Shown: positions 1 through 9,389 of the stretch, piece by piece
How the letters are laid out: the number at the start of each line of letters is the position of its first letter
Position numbering within the stretch: position 1 is the stretch's first letter
Origin: Sphingomonas horti
GTDB lineage: Bacteria; Pseudomonadota; Alphaproteobacteria; Sphingomonadales; Sphingomonadaceae
Length of the DNA: 64,000 nucleotides
Assembly: GCF_009753715.1 (NCBI RefSeq)
Contig: NZ_WQMS01000002.1
Span: forward strand, 91,774 to 155,773
Reading direction: 5' to 3'
The notes under the pieces: model-generated
Seen by the model: the letters and a program-made list of their open reading frames with translations, nothing else
The model's database searches: none
Told to the model about the DNA's origin: nothing
Program-made: the position numbers and the translations under genes

Positions 1-125
1 TCGGGAACCTTTTGCGATTCCCCGAGAGTCAAATTGTTGGCAGAGTCGGGCGAAACGCCTAAGTCCCCGTCACCCGCGCTCCCACATCTTCCATCATCCT
101 TTTCAATTATCATTAGAAAGAAGAG
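1..125. other. Non-coding stretch upstream of hemE (possible edge of the oriC region)
   Basis: No reading frame of note lies here. The last 25 bases before hemE are AT-rich, unlike the rest of the window. In many alphaproteobacteria, Caulobacter being the classic case, the chromosomal origin lies immediately upstream of hemE, and parS sites with parAB follow within about 10 kb here. I could not find a good DnaA box or GATC cluster in these 125 bases, so any origin would lie left of the window. The origin link is inference from gene order only. Confidence 0.35.
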
Positions 126-1151
126 ATGAAGAGCGATCGTGCCCTGCTGAACGTGCTCCGCGGCGAACGGCGCGACCCGCCGCCGGTCTGGCTCATGCGC
201 CAGGCGGGACGCTATCTGCCGGAATATCGCGCGCTGCGGGCCGAAAAGGGCGGCTTCCTGGAGCTGGTCAACGACAGCGCGGCCGCGGCCGAGGTGACGC
301 TGCAGCCGATCCGCCGCTTCGGATTCGACGGCGCGATCCTGTTCTCGGACATTCTCGTCATCCCGCACGCGCTGGGGCAGAAGCTGGAATTCCTGGCCGG
401 CGAAGGGCCGAAGCTGTCGCCCCGCCTGCTCGATGCGACGCTGGACGAGCTGAGAGCGGCGTCCGGACGGCTCGATCCGGTGTACGGCACCGTCCGCCGA
501 GTCGCGGCCGCGCTGCCGGCCGAAGTGACCTTCCTTGGCTTTGCCGGCAGCCCCTGGACGGTCGCCACCTACATGGTCGCCGGCGAAGGCAGCCGCGAGC
601 AGGCGGAAGCGCGCCGCTTCGCCTATCGCGACCCGCAGGCGTTCGCCGCGATCATCGACGCGATCGAGCAGGCGACGGTCGATTACCTGTCGAAGCAGAT
701 CGAGGCCGGCGTCCACGCGGTGCAATTGTTCGACAGCTGGGCGGGGAGCCTCTCGCCCGCCCAATATGAGCTATGGGTGATCGCCCCGACCGCGCGGCTG
801 GTGACGGCGCTGAAGGCGCGCCATCCCGACACGCCGATCATCGGCTTTCCGAAAGGCTCGGGCGGCAAGCTCCCGGCCTATGCGCGGGAGACGGGCGTCG
901 ACGCGGTGGGCATTGACGAGACGGTCGATCCGTCCTGGGCGGACGCGGCGCTTCCCGAGGGCCTGGCGGTGCAGGGCAATCTCGACCCGCTGGCGCTGAT
1001 CGCCGGCGGCGAGGCGCTCGCCCGGGCCGTGCAGCGCATTCTTGACGCCTTCGCCGGCCGCCCGCACATCTTCAATCTCGGACACGGCATCCTGCCCGAC
1101 ACGCCGATCGCGCATGTCGAGCAGCTGCTGGCGCAAGTTCGGGGAGGCTGA
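126..1151 (+). CDS. hemE: Uroporphyrinogen decarboxylase
   Basis: This cytoplasmic enzyme removes four carboxyl groups from uroporphyrinogen III to give coproporphyrinogen III in haem synthesis. The 341-residue length is usual for the family. The N-terminal signature MRQAGRYLPEYR lies near residues 24-35, FDSWAG near 202 and the C-terminal NLGHGI near 316, all matching the active-site cleft regions of HemE. The start ATG follows AAAGAAGAG, a reasonable ribosome binding site. The stop codon overlaps the hemJ start by one base, so the two haem genes are cotranscribed. Nothing unusual is seen in the gene. Its place at the left of a parAB/mnmEG block is typical of the origin region of alphaproteobacteria. 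Confidence 0.97.
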   Translation: MKSDRALLNVLRGERRDPPPVWLMRQAGRYLPEYRALRAEKGGFLELVNDSAAAAEVTLQPIRRFGFDGAILFSDILVIPHALGQKLEFLAGEGPKLSPRLLDATLDELRAASGRLDPVYGTVRRVAAALPAEVTFLGFAGSPWTVATYMVAGEGSREQAEARRFAYRDPQAFAAIIDAIEQATVDYLSKQIEAGVHAVQLFDSWAGSLSPAQYELWVIAPTARLVTALKARHPDTPIIGFPKGSGGKLPAYARETGVDAVGIDETVDPSWADAALPEGLAVQGNLDPLALIAGGEALARAVQRILDAFAGRPHIFNLGHGILPDTPIAHVEQLLAQVRGG

Positions 1152-1594
1152 TGCTTGGAGTCCTGGAATTGTCCTATCTCTGGCTGAAGGCCGCGCACAT
1201 CGTTTTCGTCATCTTCTGGATGGCGGGGCTGTTCATCTTCCCGCGCTATCTGGTGCATCACCAGGAAGCGCTGGAGCGTCCGGCCGAAGCCGCCGCCTGG
1301 GTCGAGCGCGAGGCCAAGCTCAGGAAGATGATCCTGACTCCGTCGCTGATCGCCGTCTGGGGGTTCGGCATCACGCTGGCGACGGTCGGCGACATGTGGA
1401 GCCAGGGCTGGCTGCATGCCAAGCTGCTGATCGTGATCGGTTTGAGCGCTTTTCATGGCTGGGCGGTCGCCTATTCGAAGCGCCTGGCGAAAGGCGAAGC
1501 GCGGCTGCCGGCGCGCCGGTTGCGCATGTTCAACGAACTGCCGGCGCTCGCCGTCGTGATCATCGTCTATCTGGTGGTCGTGAAGCCTTTCTGA
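1151..1594 (+). CDS. hemJ: Protoporphyrinogen oxidase HemJ (CopD/UPF0093 family membrane protein)
   Basis: HemJ is the membrane-bound enzyme that oxidises protoporphyrinogen IX to protoporphyrin IX in many alphaproteobacteria and cyanobacteria. The 147-residue protein shows four hydrophobic segments and an early conserved histidine in the first helix (WLKAAHIVF, near residue 15), followed by a W-x-x-G-L-F-x-x-P-R pattern, all typical of HemJ. Its ATG overlaps the last base of hemE, which fits translational coupling and a haem operon. Function is assigned from family and neighbour. A copper-resistance CopD-like role is the less likely alternative because of the hemE context. Confidence 0.9.
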   Translation: MLGVLELSYLWLKAAHIVFVIFWMAGLFIFPRYLVHHQEALERPAEAAAWVEREAKLRKMILTPSLIAVWGFGITLATVGDMWSQGWLHAKLLIVIGLSAFHGWAVAYSKRLAKGEARLPARRLRMFNELPALAVVIIVYLVVVKPF

Positions 1595-1599
1595 TCCGC

Positions 1600-1628
1600 T
1601 TGACTTGGAAAAGGGCGCTGCCTAACTC
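1600..1628 (+). promoter_or_regulatory. Candidate sigma-70 promoter for rho
   Basis: TTGACT (1600-1605) and TAACTC (1623-1628) are separated by 17 bases, a near-consensus -35 and a fair -10 box. It starts just after the hemJ stop and about 100 bases before the rho ATG, leaving a leader of roughly 95 bases. No transcription data are available, so this is a pattern call. Confidence 0.5.
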
Positions 1629-1730
1629 GCGCTGAAGCCGTGCAGCCGCTTTCCTGGCTGTGCGTTCTCTCCCAGATCGTCGTTCTCCGTCCGATCTCAC
1701 CCATTCAAAATCCAGCCGTTCGAGCTCCCG

Positions 1731-2987
<1,257 letters not shown>

Positions 2988-3139
2988 CCGAATGCGGCCG
3001 GCAGCATGCTGCTGCCGGACTCGCATCGGCTCGGCCGGCGGGGGCAGAGCCCCGACCGACGGCGCGGATTCACTCCGCGCCCCTGCTCCGCGCCTTTCAC
3101 TTGCCCGGTTCCGCTCCCGCCCCTAGGCGTTCGACTCGT

Positions 3140-3850
3140 ATGACCCCGGAGATCGCCCAGGAAGCCATGTCGCTGTCATGGCTTTGGCAGCACATACTCA
3201 GCGACTTCTCGAACTTGGGCACCTGGTCCGCCTTCCAGGCCTTCATGACCGTCGTCCTGCTCGACATCGCGCTGGCGGGCGACAATGCGATCATCGTCGG
3301 TGCGCTCGCCGCCGGCCTGCCGGCTGATCAGCGCCGGAAAGTGATCGCGATCGGCATCCTTGCCGCTCTGGTGCTGCGGATCATCTTCGCGATCGCGATC
3401 CTCTACGGGCTCGAACGGTTCAAGGAATATGGCCTGGTCCTCGCCGGCGGTCTGCTGCTGCTGTGGGTCGCGTGGAAGATGTACCGAGAGATCCGCCACG
3501 CGGGCGAATCGGCCGGCTCGGAGGAGATCGTCGGCGACGAACGAAGCGGCCTCAGGCCCGCCAAGAGCTTCGCCTCGGCCGCCTGGGCGGTCGCGGTCGC
3601 GGACGTGTCGATGAGCCTTGACAACGTGCTGGCGGTGGCCGGCGCCGCGCGCGAGCATCCGGGCATCATGGTGATCGGCCTGGTGCTGGCGGTCGCGCTG
3701 ATGGGAATCGCCGCCAACATCATCGCCCGCTACATCGAGCGCTACCGCTGGATCGCCTGGATCGGCCTGGTCATCATCCTCTACGTCGCCGGCAAGATGA
3801 TCTACGACGGCTGGCACGACCTCCAGCCGACACTGATGGCGATGGCGTAA
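3140..3850 (+). CDS. TerC-family integral membrane protein (YjbE-type)
   Basis: The protein of about 236 residues has seven hydrophobic segments and the two conserved acidic motifs of the TerC superfamily, LDIALAGDNAIIVG in the first helix and DVSMSLDNVLAV in a later one. Members are linked to metal-ion, especially manganese, export and to tellurite resistance, but the substrate cannot be read from this sequence. The open frame extends upstream into rho, but the first sensible start is the ATG at 3140. An internal ATG at 3167 (MSLSWLW) is an alternative that sits directly before the first helix. It is followed by a palindromic repeat and an accessory patch. Confidence 0.82.
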   Translation: MTPEIAQEAMSLSWLWQHILSDFSNLGTWSAFQAFMTVVLLDIALAGDNAIIVGALAAGLPADQRRKVIAIGILAALVLRIIFAIAILYGLERFKEYGLVLAGGLLLLWVAWKMYREIRHAGESAGSEEIVGDERSGLRPAKSFASAAWAVAVADVSMSLDNVLAVAGAAREHPGIMVIGLVLAVALMGIAANIIARYIERYRWIAWIGLVIILYVAGKMIYDGWHDLQPTLMAMA

Positions 3851-3882
3851 GCCTGAGCGGTCGGGGTTGGCTCCCCGATCGC

Positions 3883-4015
3883 CCCTCTCCCATAGGGAGA
3901 GGGCGACTCGCGCTCCAGCGCGAGCGGGGTGAGGGGATCGGCAGTCAAACGTCGTGCTCCCGAACCCCTCACCCGGCCAGGCTCACGCCCGACTCGACCT
4001 CTCCCTATGGGAGAG
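3883..4015. repeat. Composite palindromic intergenic repeat
   Basis: The element is bounded by two hairpins, CCCTCTCCC-ATA-GGGAGAGGG at 3883-3903 and CTCTCCC-TAT-GGGAGAG at 3999-4015. Between them lie inverted GGTGAGGGG and CCCCTCACC segments, so the whole 133 bases can fold as one large cruciform. It resembles the REP-like intergenic repeats common in sphingomonad genomes. The hairpin nearest the upstream TerC gene could also act as its terminator, although no T-run follows. Confidence 0.75.
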
Positions 4016-4075
4016 TTGAACCGTAGGTCTGCAGCGGGTGGTAACCGGACCTTGGCCGCAATAGGCTCAGCACCC

Positions 4076-4693
4076 GTGACCGGAACTCATGACAAGATCA
4101 CCGCCGATGCGGCAAAACGGGCCCTCCAACCGCTCGGCTTCCGCCGCAAAGGTCAATCGCGACTGTGGCTCGCAGATCATGACTGGTGGCTGGCCGTCGT
4201 CGAGTTTCAGCCGAGCGGCTTTCGCAAAGGTAGCTACCTCAACGTCGCCGCTCATTGGCTCTAGTCGAACGGCGGCTACATCACGTTCGATTTCGGATGC
4301 GGAGCGAATTGGGGCAGTCGGGTCGCTGAGTTCGAAGAATATGAAACGGACGAGCAGTTCCGGTCGGCAGCGGACCGGCTGGCCGCGACCGCTGCAGAAG
4401 AGGCGCAACAACTCGCTCGTCGGTTGTCGTCCATCAGGGCAGCAGCAGAGTTATTGGTCAACAGAGAGAACAGTTCGTCGCCACAAAGCAGGGGAAGTTG
4501 GCCCACCTACCATGCTGGCGTTGCAGCGGGTCTTGCGGACAGGGGGCAAGACGCCCACGCGCTCCTTCGCTCGGTTAGTGAAGAGCGCGGCAAAATCGCT
4601 TCTCGAATGCGCGGGGGTCGCAGGCGCATTCAAGGCGGCTGCCTCGTCGCTCATAGCGACGCAGCGACAAGCTCTTCACCTACCAGCGATTGA
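4076..4693 (+). pseudogene. DUF4304-like protein gene interrupted by an in-frame amber stop
   Basis: One reading frame runs from a GTG at about 4076 to a TGA at 4693 with a single TAG at 4262-4264. The first part contains PLGFRRKG, DHDWWLAVVEFQPSGF and LNVAAHWL. After the stop the same frame continues with SNGGYITFDFG and EEYETDEQFRSA. This pattern is what I expect of DUF4304-type proteins, where the position of the stop is normally a tryptophan, so a TGG to TAG change is the simplest explanation. The last 60 or so residues look degenerate and carry no recognised pattern. The function of the family is unknown. It lies in an accessory patch beside a palindromic repeat. Both the family name and the start are tentative. 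Confidence 0.6.
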
Positions 4694-4773
4694 CGCAGTT
4701 GAGTTTTGATGTCGGCTGTGGGTCGGAAAGACCCAGCGGTTGACCGCCGGACGGGACCGTCCGAGGCAGCCGA
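4694..4773. other. Short intergenic stretch with two small hairpins
   Basis: GGGTC-GGAAA-GACCC at 4720-4734 and CGGACG-GGAC-CGTCCG at 4748-4763 lie between the broken DUF4304-like gene and the convergent dienelactone hydrolase gene. The second hairpin is 10 bases beyond the hydrolase stop and may help end its transcript, but no T-run accompanies it. Confidence 0.35.
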
Positions 4774-5469
4774 CTACGCCAGATGCTCCGCGAAGAACGC
4801 CTCCGTCCGGCCGTCCGCCAGCCGCGCGCCTTCCTCGTCGCGGCGCTTCCCCATTTCCGTCGCAAAGCCGTGGTCCAGCCCTGGATAGTCGTGCAGCACG
4901 ACTTTCGGATGATCGTCGAGCCCTTCGTGCATCGCTTTCTGCACATCCGGCAGCACAAAATGGTCGGCGCCGGCGATGTGAAGCATCACCGGGCGGCTGA
5001 TCGCGTGCTTCTCGCGCAGCAGATTGTCGATGCCGACGCCGTAATAGCCGACGCTCGCGTCGATATCGGTGCGCGCTGACGTCATGAAGGCGAGCCGGCC
5101 GCCCAGGCAATAGCCGACGCAGCCGACTTTCCCAGCGCCGCCCAGCCGTTGCCGTGCCGCGCGGATCGTCGCCTCGATGTCGCGGATGCCCTGGTCCGGG
5201 TCGAATTGCCCCATCAGGCCGAGCGCGAGCTGGAACTGGGCTGGCACGTCCGGGTCAAGCTGAACGCCGGGCTCGATCCGCCAGAACAGGTCGGGTGCGA
5301 GCGCGAGATAGCCGAGCGATGCCCAATGGTCGCACTTGCGGCGAATGCCTTCGTTGACCCCGAATATCTCCTGGATCACGATCACCGCCGCCCTGGGCGT
5401 GCCGCTCGGCTCCGCGACATAGGCCTGGAAGCGGCCGTCATGGTCCAGCGTCTCGAACTCGATCATCAT
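4774..5469 (-). CDS. Dienelactone hydrolase family protein
   Basis: This is an alpha/beta hydrolase of about 231 residues related to carboxymethylenebutenolidase, which opens dienelactones in chlorocatechol degradation. The catalytic triad is visible as Cys121 in GYCLGG, Asp169 in AGADHF and His200 in GLDHGF, with QEIFG near residue 33 carrying the family glutamate. The ATG at 5469 is chosen because a GGAGGG lies nine bases upstream and because it overlaps the preceding stop as ATGA. An ATG at 5478 has no room for a ribosome binding site. No other aromatic-degradation gene is nearby, so a general esterase role is as likely as a catabolic one. Confidence 0.88.
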   Translation of the reverse strand: MMIEFETLDHDGRFQAYVAEPSGTPRAAVIVIQEIFGVNEGIRRKCDHWASLGYLALAPDLFWRIEPGVQLDPDVPAQFQLALGLMGQFDPDQGIRDIEATIRAARQRLGGAGKVGCVGYCLGGRLAFMTSARTDIDASVGYYGVGIDNLLREKHAISRPVMLHIAGADHFVLPDVQKAMHEGLDDHPKVVLHDYPGLDHGFATEMGKRRDEEGARLADGRTEAFFAEHLA

Positions 5470-5936
5470 AGCAGCCATCCCTCCGCGCGTTCGTGTCTCA
5501 GCAGCCAGGCCTTGGTCGCCGGCCCGTCTCCAGCCGAATAGTAGCCGAGCGCGCCGCCGGCCGGCAGCACCCGGTGACAAGGGACGACGACCGGGAACGG
5601 ATTGCTCGCGCAGGCCTGGCCCATCGCCCGCGCCGAGGAGCCGCACGCCTCCGCGAGGTCGCCATAGGTCCGGGTCTCGCCATAGCCGATGGAAGCGATC
5701 GCGGCGCGCTGCGCCTTGGCTTCCGCGGTGGCGGCGGGCGCGAGCGGCAGGTCGAAAACGGTGAGCTTGCCCTCAAAATAGGCGGCAAGCTGCGCCCTGG
5801 CCTCGCGCAGCAGCGGCGTGTCGTCGCCCGCGCCGTCTTGTCCGATCCGGATGCCGGTCAGCGCGTCGCCCTCCGCCTCGATCCGCACCGGGCCGATCGG
5901 CGTTGCGATTGTCGCGGTAGCGCGCGCATAAGCCAT
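5466..5936 (-). CDS. ogt: Methylated-DNA--protein-cysteine S-methyltransferase
   Basis: This is a suicide DNA-repair protein that moves an alkyl group from O6-alkylguanine to its own cysteine. The 156-residue protein carries the acceptor motif VVPCHRV with Cys120, and the helix-turn-helix region GYGETRTYGDLAE just before it. Length and N-terminal ribonuclease-H-like domain match the Ogt/MGMT group without the AdaA domain. Its stop codon overlaps the start of the dienelactone hydrolase gene, so the two are translated together. The start ATG at 5936 lies opposite the short leader of the DUF6489 gene, giving a divergent promoter region of about 47 bases. Confidence 0.93.
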   Translation of the reverse strand: MAYARATATIATPIGPVRIEAEGDALTGIRIGQDGAGDDTPLLREARAQLAAYFEGKLTVFDLPLAPAATAEAKAQRAAIASIGYGETRTYGDLAEACGSSARAMGQACASNPFPVVVPCHRVLPAGGALGYYSAGDGPATKAWLLRHERAEGWLL

Positions 5937-5983
5937 GGCGTGGGTTAGCAGCGCGGCCGAACGCGGCTCAAGCGGAGATGCAC

Positions 5984-6217
5984 ATGAAGGTGAATGTGGA
6001 AGTCGATTGCACGCCCGAGGAAGCGCGGCGCTTCATGGGCCTGCCGGACCTGACGCCGGTGCACGAGGCCTATGTCGCGCAATTGATCGACACGGTGAAG
6101 AACGGCGTCGGCGCCGAGGCCCTTGAGACGATGATGAAGAGCTGGGGGCCGATGAGCGATGCCGGGTTCAAGCTGTGGCAGCAGATGATCGAGGGGATGA
6201 GCGGCCGGCCCAAGTGA
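5984..6217 (+). CDS. DUF6489 family small protein
   Basis: This is a soluble protein of about 77 residues with no signal peptide or membrane segment. The N-terminal VNVEVDCTPEEARRF followed by GLPDL and a C-terminal helix fits DUF6489, a small family found mainly in alphaproteobacteria. Function is unknown. GGAG lies six bases before the ATG at 5984, which is preferred over the ATG at 5978 that abuts it. The stop overlaps the GTG start of mnmE, so the two are coupled and the protein may act around tRNA modification or simply share expression. That last point is inference. Confidence 0.75.
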   Translation: MKVNVEVDCTPEEARRFMGLPDLTPVHEAYVAQLIDTVKNGVGAEALETMMKSWGPMSDAGFKLWQQMIEGMSGRPK

Positions 6218-7494
6218 CCGACACGATCTTCGCACTGTCGAGCGGCGCGCCGCCAGCCGCGATCGCGGTGGTGCGGGTGAGCGGGCCGCAGGCGCTGGAG
6301 CTGTTGGAAGCGCTGGTCGGCCCGTTGCCCGACGAGCGGCGGTTGAGCCTTCGCACCTTACGTGCCCCGGGATCGGGCGAGCTGCTCGATCGGGCACTGG
6401 TCGTCTGGTTCGCCGGCGAGCGCTCGGTGACCGGGGAAGCGTTGGTCGAGCTCCACCTGCATGGGGGGCGCGCCGTGTTGGACGCGGTCGAGGCGGTGCT
6501 GGCGGACATGCCTGGTGTCCGCAGGGCGCGGCCGGGCGAGTTCACGTGGAGGGCGTTCCGGAACGGGCGGCTCGACCTCGTCCAGGTCGAGAGCCTGTCG
6601 GACTTGTTGCGCGCGGAAACAGAGGCGCAGCGGCGTGCCGCGCTCGCCGAGGAGGGCCTGAGCGGCAAGGTGGAGCAATGGCGGCGCGCCCTGCTGCACC
6701 TGTCCGCGCTCGTTGAGGCTGCCCTCGACCAGTCGGACGAGGACGACGTGCCGTCGGATCGGACCGCGATCGATGCGCTTGGAGCGGAGTTGATCGCCGA
6801 TCTCGGGCGCGTGCTGGCGCGTCCGGGTGCGGAGCGGCTGTTCGACGGCGTGCGGGTCGTGTTCGCGGGACCGCCGAATTCAGGAAAGTCGTCCCTTATC
6901 AACGCTCTGGCCGGACGCGAGGTGGCGATCACCTCGGCGATCGCTGGCACCACGCGCGACGTGATCGAAGCGCCGGTCAAGCTCGGCGGTGTCGCCTTCG
7001 TGCTGACCGATACTGCTGGTCTGCGCGGCGCCGGGAGCGACCCGATCGAGCGCATCGGCATCGAGCGGGCAGAGCGGAGAATTGCGGAAGCCGACCTGGT
7101 CGTCTGGATGGACGAGACCGCGGAGCCGCATGTTCGCGGCGATCGGCTGATCCGTATTCACCCGCGATCGGACGAACCGGGGCGGGAGCAGGCAGCCGGG
7201 CTGCTGCCGGTCTCCGCCGTGACCGGCGAGGGTTTGGGCGCGTTGGTTGCGTTGCTGGTCGAGAGGGCGGCGCAACTCCTGCCCCGCGAAAGCGAGTTGG
7301 CCTTGTCGCGTCGCCAGCGCGAGCATCTGGCGCGCTGCCACGAAGGGCTGCTGCAATTCCGGCAGGAGCCGGACGAACTCATAGCGGCTGAGCATCTGCG
7401 TGTTGCGCGACAGGCGCTGGACGATCTGACCGGTCGTGCGGGCACCGAGGACCTGCTCGACGCACTGTTCGCGACCTTCTGCATCGGCAAATGA
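6214..7494 (+). CDS. mnmE: tRNA modification GTPase MnmE
   Basis: With MnmG it installs the carboxymethylaminomethyl group at wobble uridine 34 of certain tRNAs. The 426-residue protein has the tetrahydrofolate-binding N domain (to about residue 115), a helical domain, and an inserted GTPase domain with GPPNSGKS near 219-226, the G2 loop AGTTRD, and DTAGLRG near 266. The C-terminal CIGK ending is the diagnostic cysteine motif. The GTG at 6214 overlaps the DUF6489 stop and opens VTDTIFALSS, the normal start. The longer frame from 6175 would read through the neighbouring gene. mnmG follows after 62 bases that hold a parS site. Confidence 0.96.
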   Translation: MTDTIFALSSGAPPAAIAVVRVSGPQALELLEALVGPLPDERRLSLRTLRAPGSGELLDRALVVWFAGERSVTGEALVELHLHGGRAVLDAVEAVLADMPGVRRARPGEFTWRAFRNGRLDLVQVESLSDLLRAETEAQRRAALAEEGLSGKVEQWRRALLHLSALVEAALDQSDEDDVPSDRTAIDALGAELIADLGRVLARPGAERLFDGVRVVFAGPPNSGKSSLINALAGREVAITSAIAGTTRDVIEAPVKLGGVAFVLTDTAGLRGAGSDPIERIGIERAERRIAEADLVVWMDETAEPHVRGDRLIRIHPRSDEPGREQAAGLLPVSAVTGEGLGALVALLVERAAQLLPRESELALSRRQREHLARCHEGLLQFRQEPDELIAAEHLRVARQALDDLTGRAGTEDLLDALFATFCIGK

Positions 7495-7501
7495 GCGGCA
7501 C

Positions 7502-7517
7502 TGTTCCACGTGGAACA
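7502..7517. promoter_or_regulatory. parS: parS centromere site 1
   Basis: TGTTCCACGTGGAACA is a perfect 16-base palindrome and a close match to the ParB-binding consensus TGTTTCACGTGAAACA. The symmetry extends to 20 bases (7500-7519). It lies between mnmE and mnmG, 3.3 kb from parB. ParB loads here as a CTP-dependent clamp in known systems. A second identical copy is at 9924. Confidence 0.92.
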
Positions 7518-7556
7518 GTTTGACAGCGCGTGGTCGATCAGGTTTGAGCGCGCGCC

Positions 7557-9389
7557 ATGTACGACGTGATCGTGATCGGCGGGGGGCATGCGGGGTGCGA
7601 AGCGGCAGCCGCGGCCGCACGCATGGGCGCGCGGACTGCGCTGGTGACGTTCGACCGCCGCACACTAGGAGCGATGTCGTGCAACCCGGCGTTCGGTGGC
7701 CTCGGCAAGGGGCATCTGGTGCGCGAGGTCGACGCGCTCGATGGGCTGGTCGGCCGCGCCGCTGACGAGGCCGCGATCCACCACCGGATGCTGAACGCGT
7801 CCAAGGGTTCGGCCGTTCGCGGGCCGCGCGTACAGGCGGATCGCAGGCTCTACCGCGCCGCGATCCAGCGTATGCTGGCCCAACAGCCGGGACTGGAAAT
7901 CGTCGAGGGCGAAGCGGCGTCGCTCGTCTTGCAGGCGAACCGGGCTCTGGGCGTAAGGCTGGCGGACGGGCGTGCATTGCGCGGCGGGGCGGTCGTGCTT
8001 GCGACCGGCACGTTTCTCAACGGGCGGATGCACCGGGGCCTGGCGACCGAGACGGGCGGGCGCGTCGGCGAGGCGTCGGCCGTGTCGCTCGGGGATCAGC
8101 TTCGTGCGCTGGCCCTCCCGGTTGCGCGCCTCAAGACAGGGACGCCGCCGCGGCTCGATGGGCGCACCATCGACTGGGCGGCGCTGGAGGTGCAGCCGTC
8201 GGACGATCTTGGCTGGACCATGTCGCCGCTGACCGCGGGCCGCCTGCGCCCGCAACTCGCCTGCGCAATCACTCGGACGACCGCGGCGACGCATCAGGTG
8301 ATCCGCGCCTCGCTGCACGAATCGCCGCTCCATTCGGGCGCGATCGAGGGCAGGGGCCCGCGCTATTGCCCGTCGATCGAGGACAAGGTGCTGCGGTTCG
8401 GCGATCGCGACGGGCACCAGATCTTCCTCGAACCGGAAGGTCTGGACGATCCCCTCATCTACCCCAACGGCATTTCGACTTCGCTGCCGCTCGTTGCGCA
8501 GGAAGCGCTCGTCCGCACCATCCCGGGCCTGGAGCACAGCCGGATCGCGCAGCCCGGCTATGCCGTCGAATATGACTATGTCGACCCGCGCGCGCTCGAG
8601 TCCACGCTGGAGCTGCGCGCCGTCGCCGGCCTGTTCCTCGCGGGCCAGATCAACGGCACGACCGGCTATGAGGAAGCGGCGGCGCAGGGCCTGGTCGCGG
8701 GTATCAACGCGGCGCGCGGTGCCGCGGGCCAGGCGGCGGTGATTTTCGACCGCGCCGACTCCTATATCGGCGTGATGATCGACGACCTGACGCTGCAGGG
8801 CGTCACCGAGCCCTACCGGATGCTGACAGCCCGCGCCGAGTACCGGCTGCGCCTGCGCGCCGACAACGCCACCGAACGGCTGACCGGCCTGGGCGAGGCG
8901 ATCGGCTGCGTCGGGGCGGAGCGGGCGCGCTATGCGGCGACGCGTCGGGAGCGGCTGGCCGCGATCCGGGCGCTGCTGTCGCGGACTTTCCGCGCGGGCG
9001 AGCTCGACTCTGGGCTCCGCGACGACGGCCGGGCGCGATCGCTCGGCGAATGGCTGCGCTTCGGCGGAGTCACGCGCGACCATCTGCTTGCAGCGGAGCC
9101 GCGGCTCGCCGGCGCCGATCCCGATCTGCTCGATCTCGCGACCGACGACGCCCGCTATGCCCCCTATCTGGAGCGGCAGGAGGCGGAAGTGCGGGCGATC
9201 CGCGCCGCCGGGCGCGCACCGATCCCGGCCGACCTGGACTATAGCGCGATTCCCGGCCTTTCCAACGAGATGGTCGAGCGCCTGGACGCCGCCAGACCCG
9301 CCGACCTGGAAAGTGCTGGCCGGATTCGCGGCATCACCCCGGCGGCGCTCGCGGTGATCCTGGCCCACACCCAGAAGCGCGCGGCGTGA
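7557..9389 (+). CDS. mnmG: tRNA uridine-5-carboxymethylaminomethyl modification enzyme MnmG (GidA)
   Basis: MnmG is the FAD-dependent partner of MnmE in tRNA wobble uridine modification. The 610-residue protein starts with the dinucleotide-binding motif [12 protein letters not shown] and has SCNPAFGG and the FAD-domain signature [16 protein letters not shown], all standard for MnmG. The C-terminal helical domain that contacts MnmE ends near HTQKRAA. The ATG at 7557 directly precedes the Rossmann strand. The stop overlaps the GTG start of rsmG by four bases. A parS site lies in its leader. No anomalies were seen. Confidence 0.96.
   Translation: MYDVIVIGGGHAGCEAAAAAARMGARTALVTFDRRTLGAMSCNPAFGGLGKGHLVREVDALDGLVGRAADEAAIHHRMLNASKGSAVRGPRVQADRRLYRAAIQRMLAQQPGLEIVEGEAASLVLQANRALGVRLADGRALRGGAVVLATGTFLNGRMHRGLATETGGRVGEASAVSLGDQLRALALPVARLKTGTPPRLDGRTIDWAALEVQPSDDLGWTMSPLTAGRLRPQLACAITRTTAATHQVIRASLHESPLHSGAIEGRGPRYCPSIEDKVLRFGDRDGHQIFLEPEGLDDPLIYPNGISTSLPLVAQEALVRTIPGLEHSRIAQPGYAVEYDYVDPRALESTLELRAVAGLFLAGQINGTTGYEEAAAQGLVAGINAARGAAGQAAVIFDRADSYIGVMIDDLTLQGVTEPYRMLTARAEYRLRLRADNATERLTGLGEAIGCVGAERARYAATRRERLAAIRALLSRTFRAGELDSGLRDDGRARSLGEWLRFGGVTRDHLLAAEPRLAGADPDLLDLATDDARYAPYLERQEAEVRAIRAAGRAPIPADLDYSAIPGLSNEMVERLDAARPADLESAGRIRGITPAALAVILAHTQKRAA

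Noticed and set aside
1..125. oriC within the window
   Set aside because: No DnaA boxes or repeated elements could be found in the visible 125 bases, so only proximity is suggested.
3929..4264. Stand-alone 111-codon gene
   Set aside because: Its first 50 codons read through the palindromic repeat. The rest is the first part of the amber-interrupted DUF4304-like frame.
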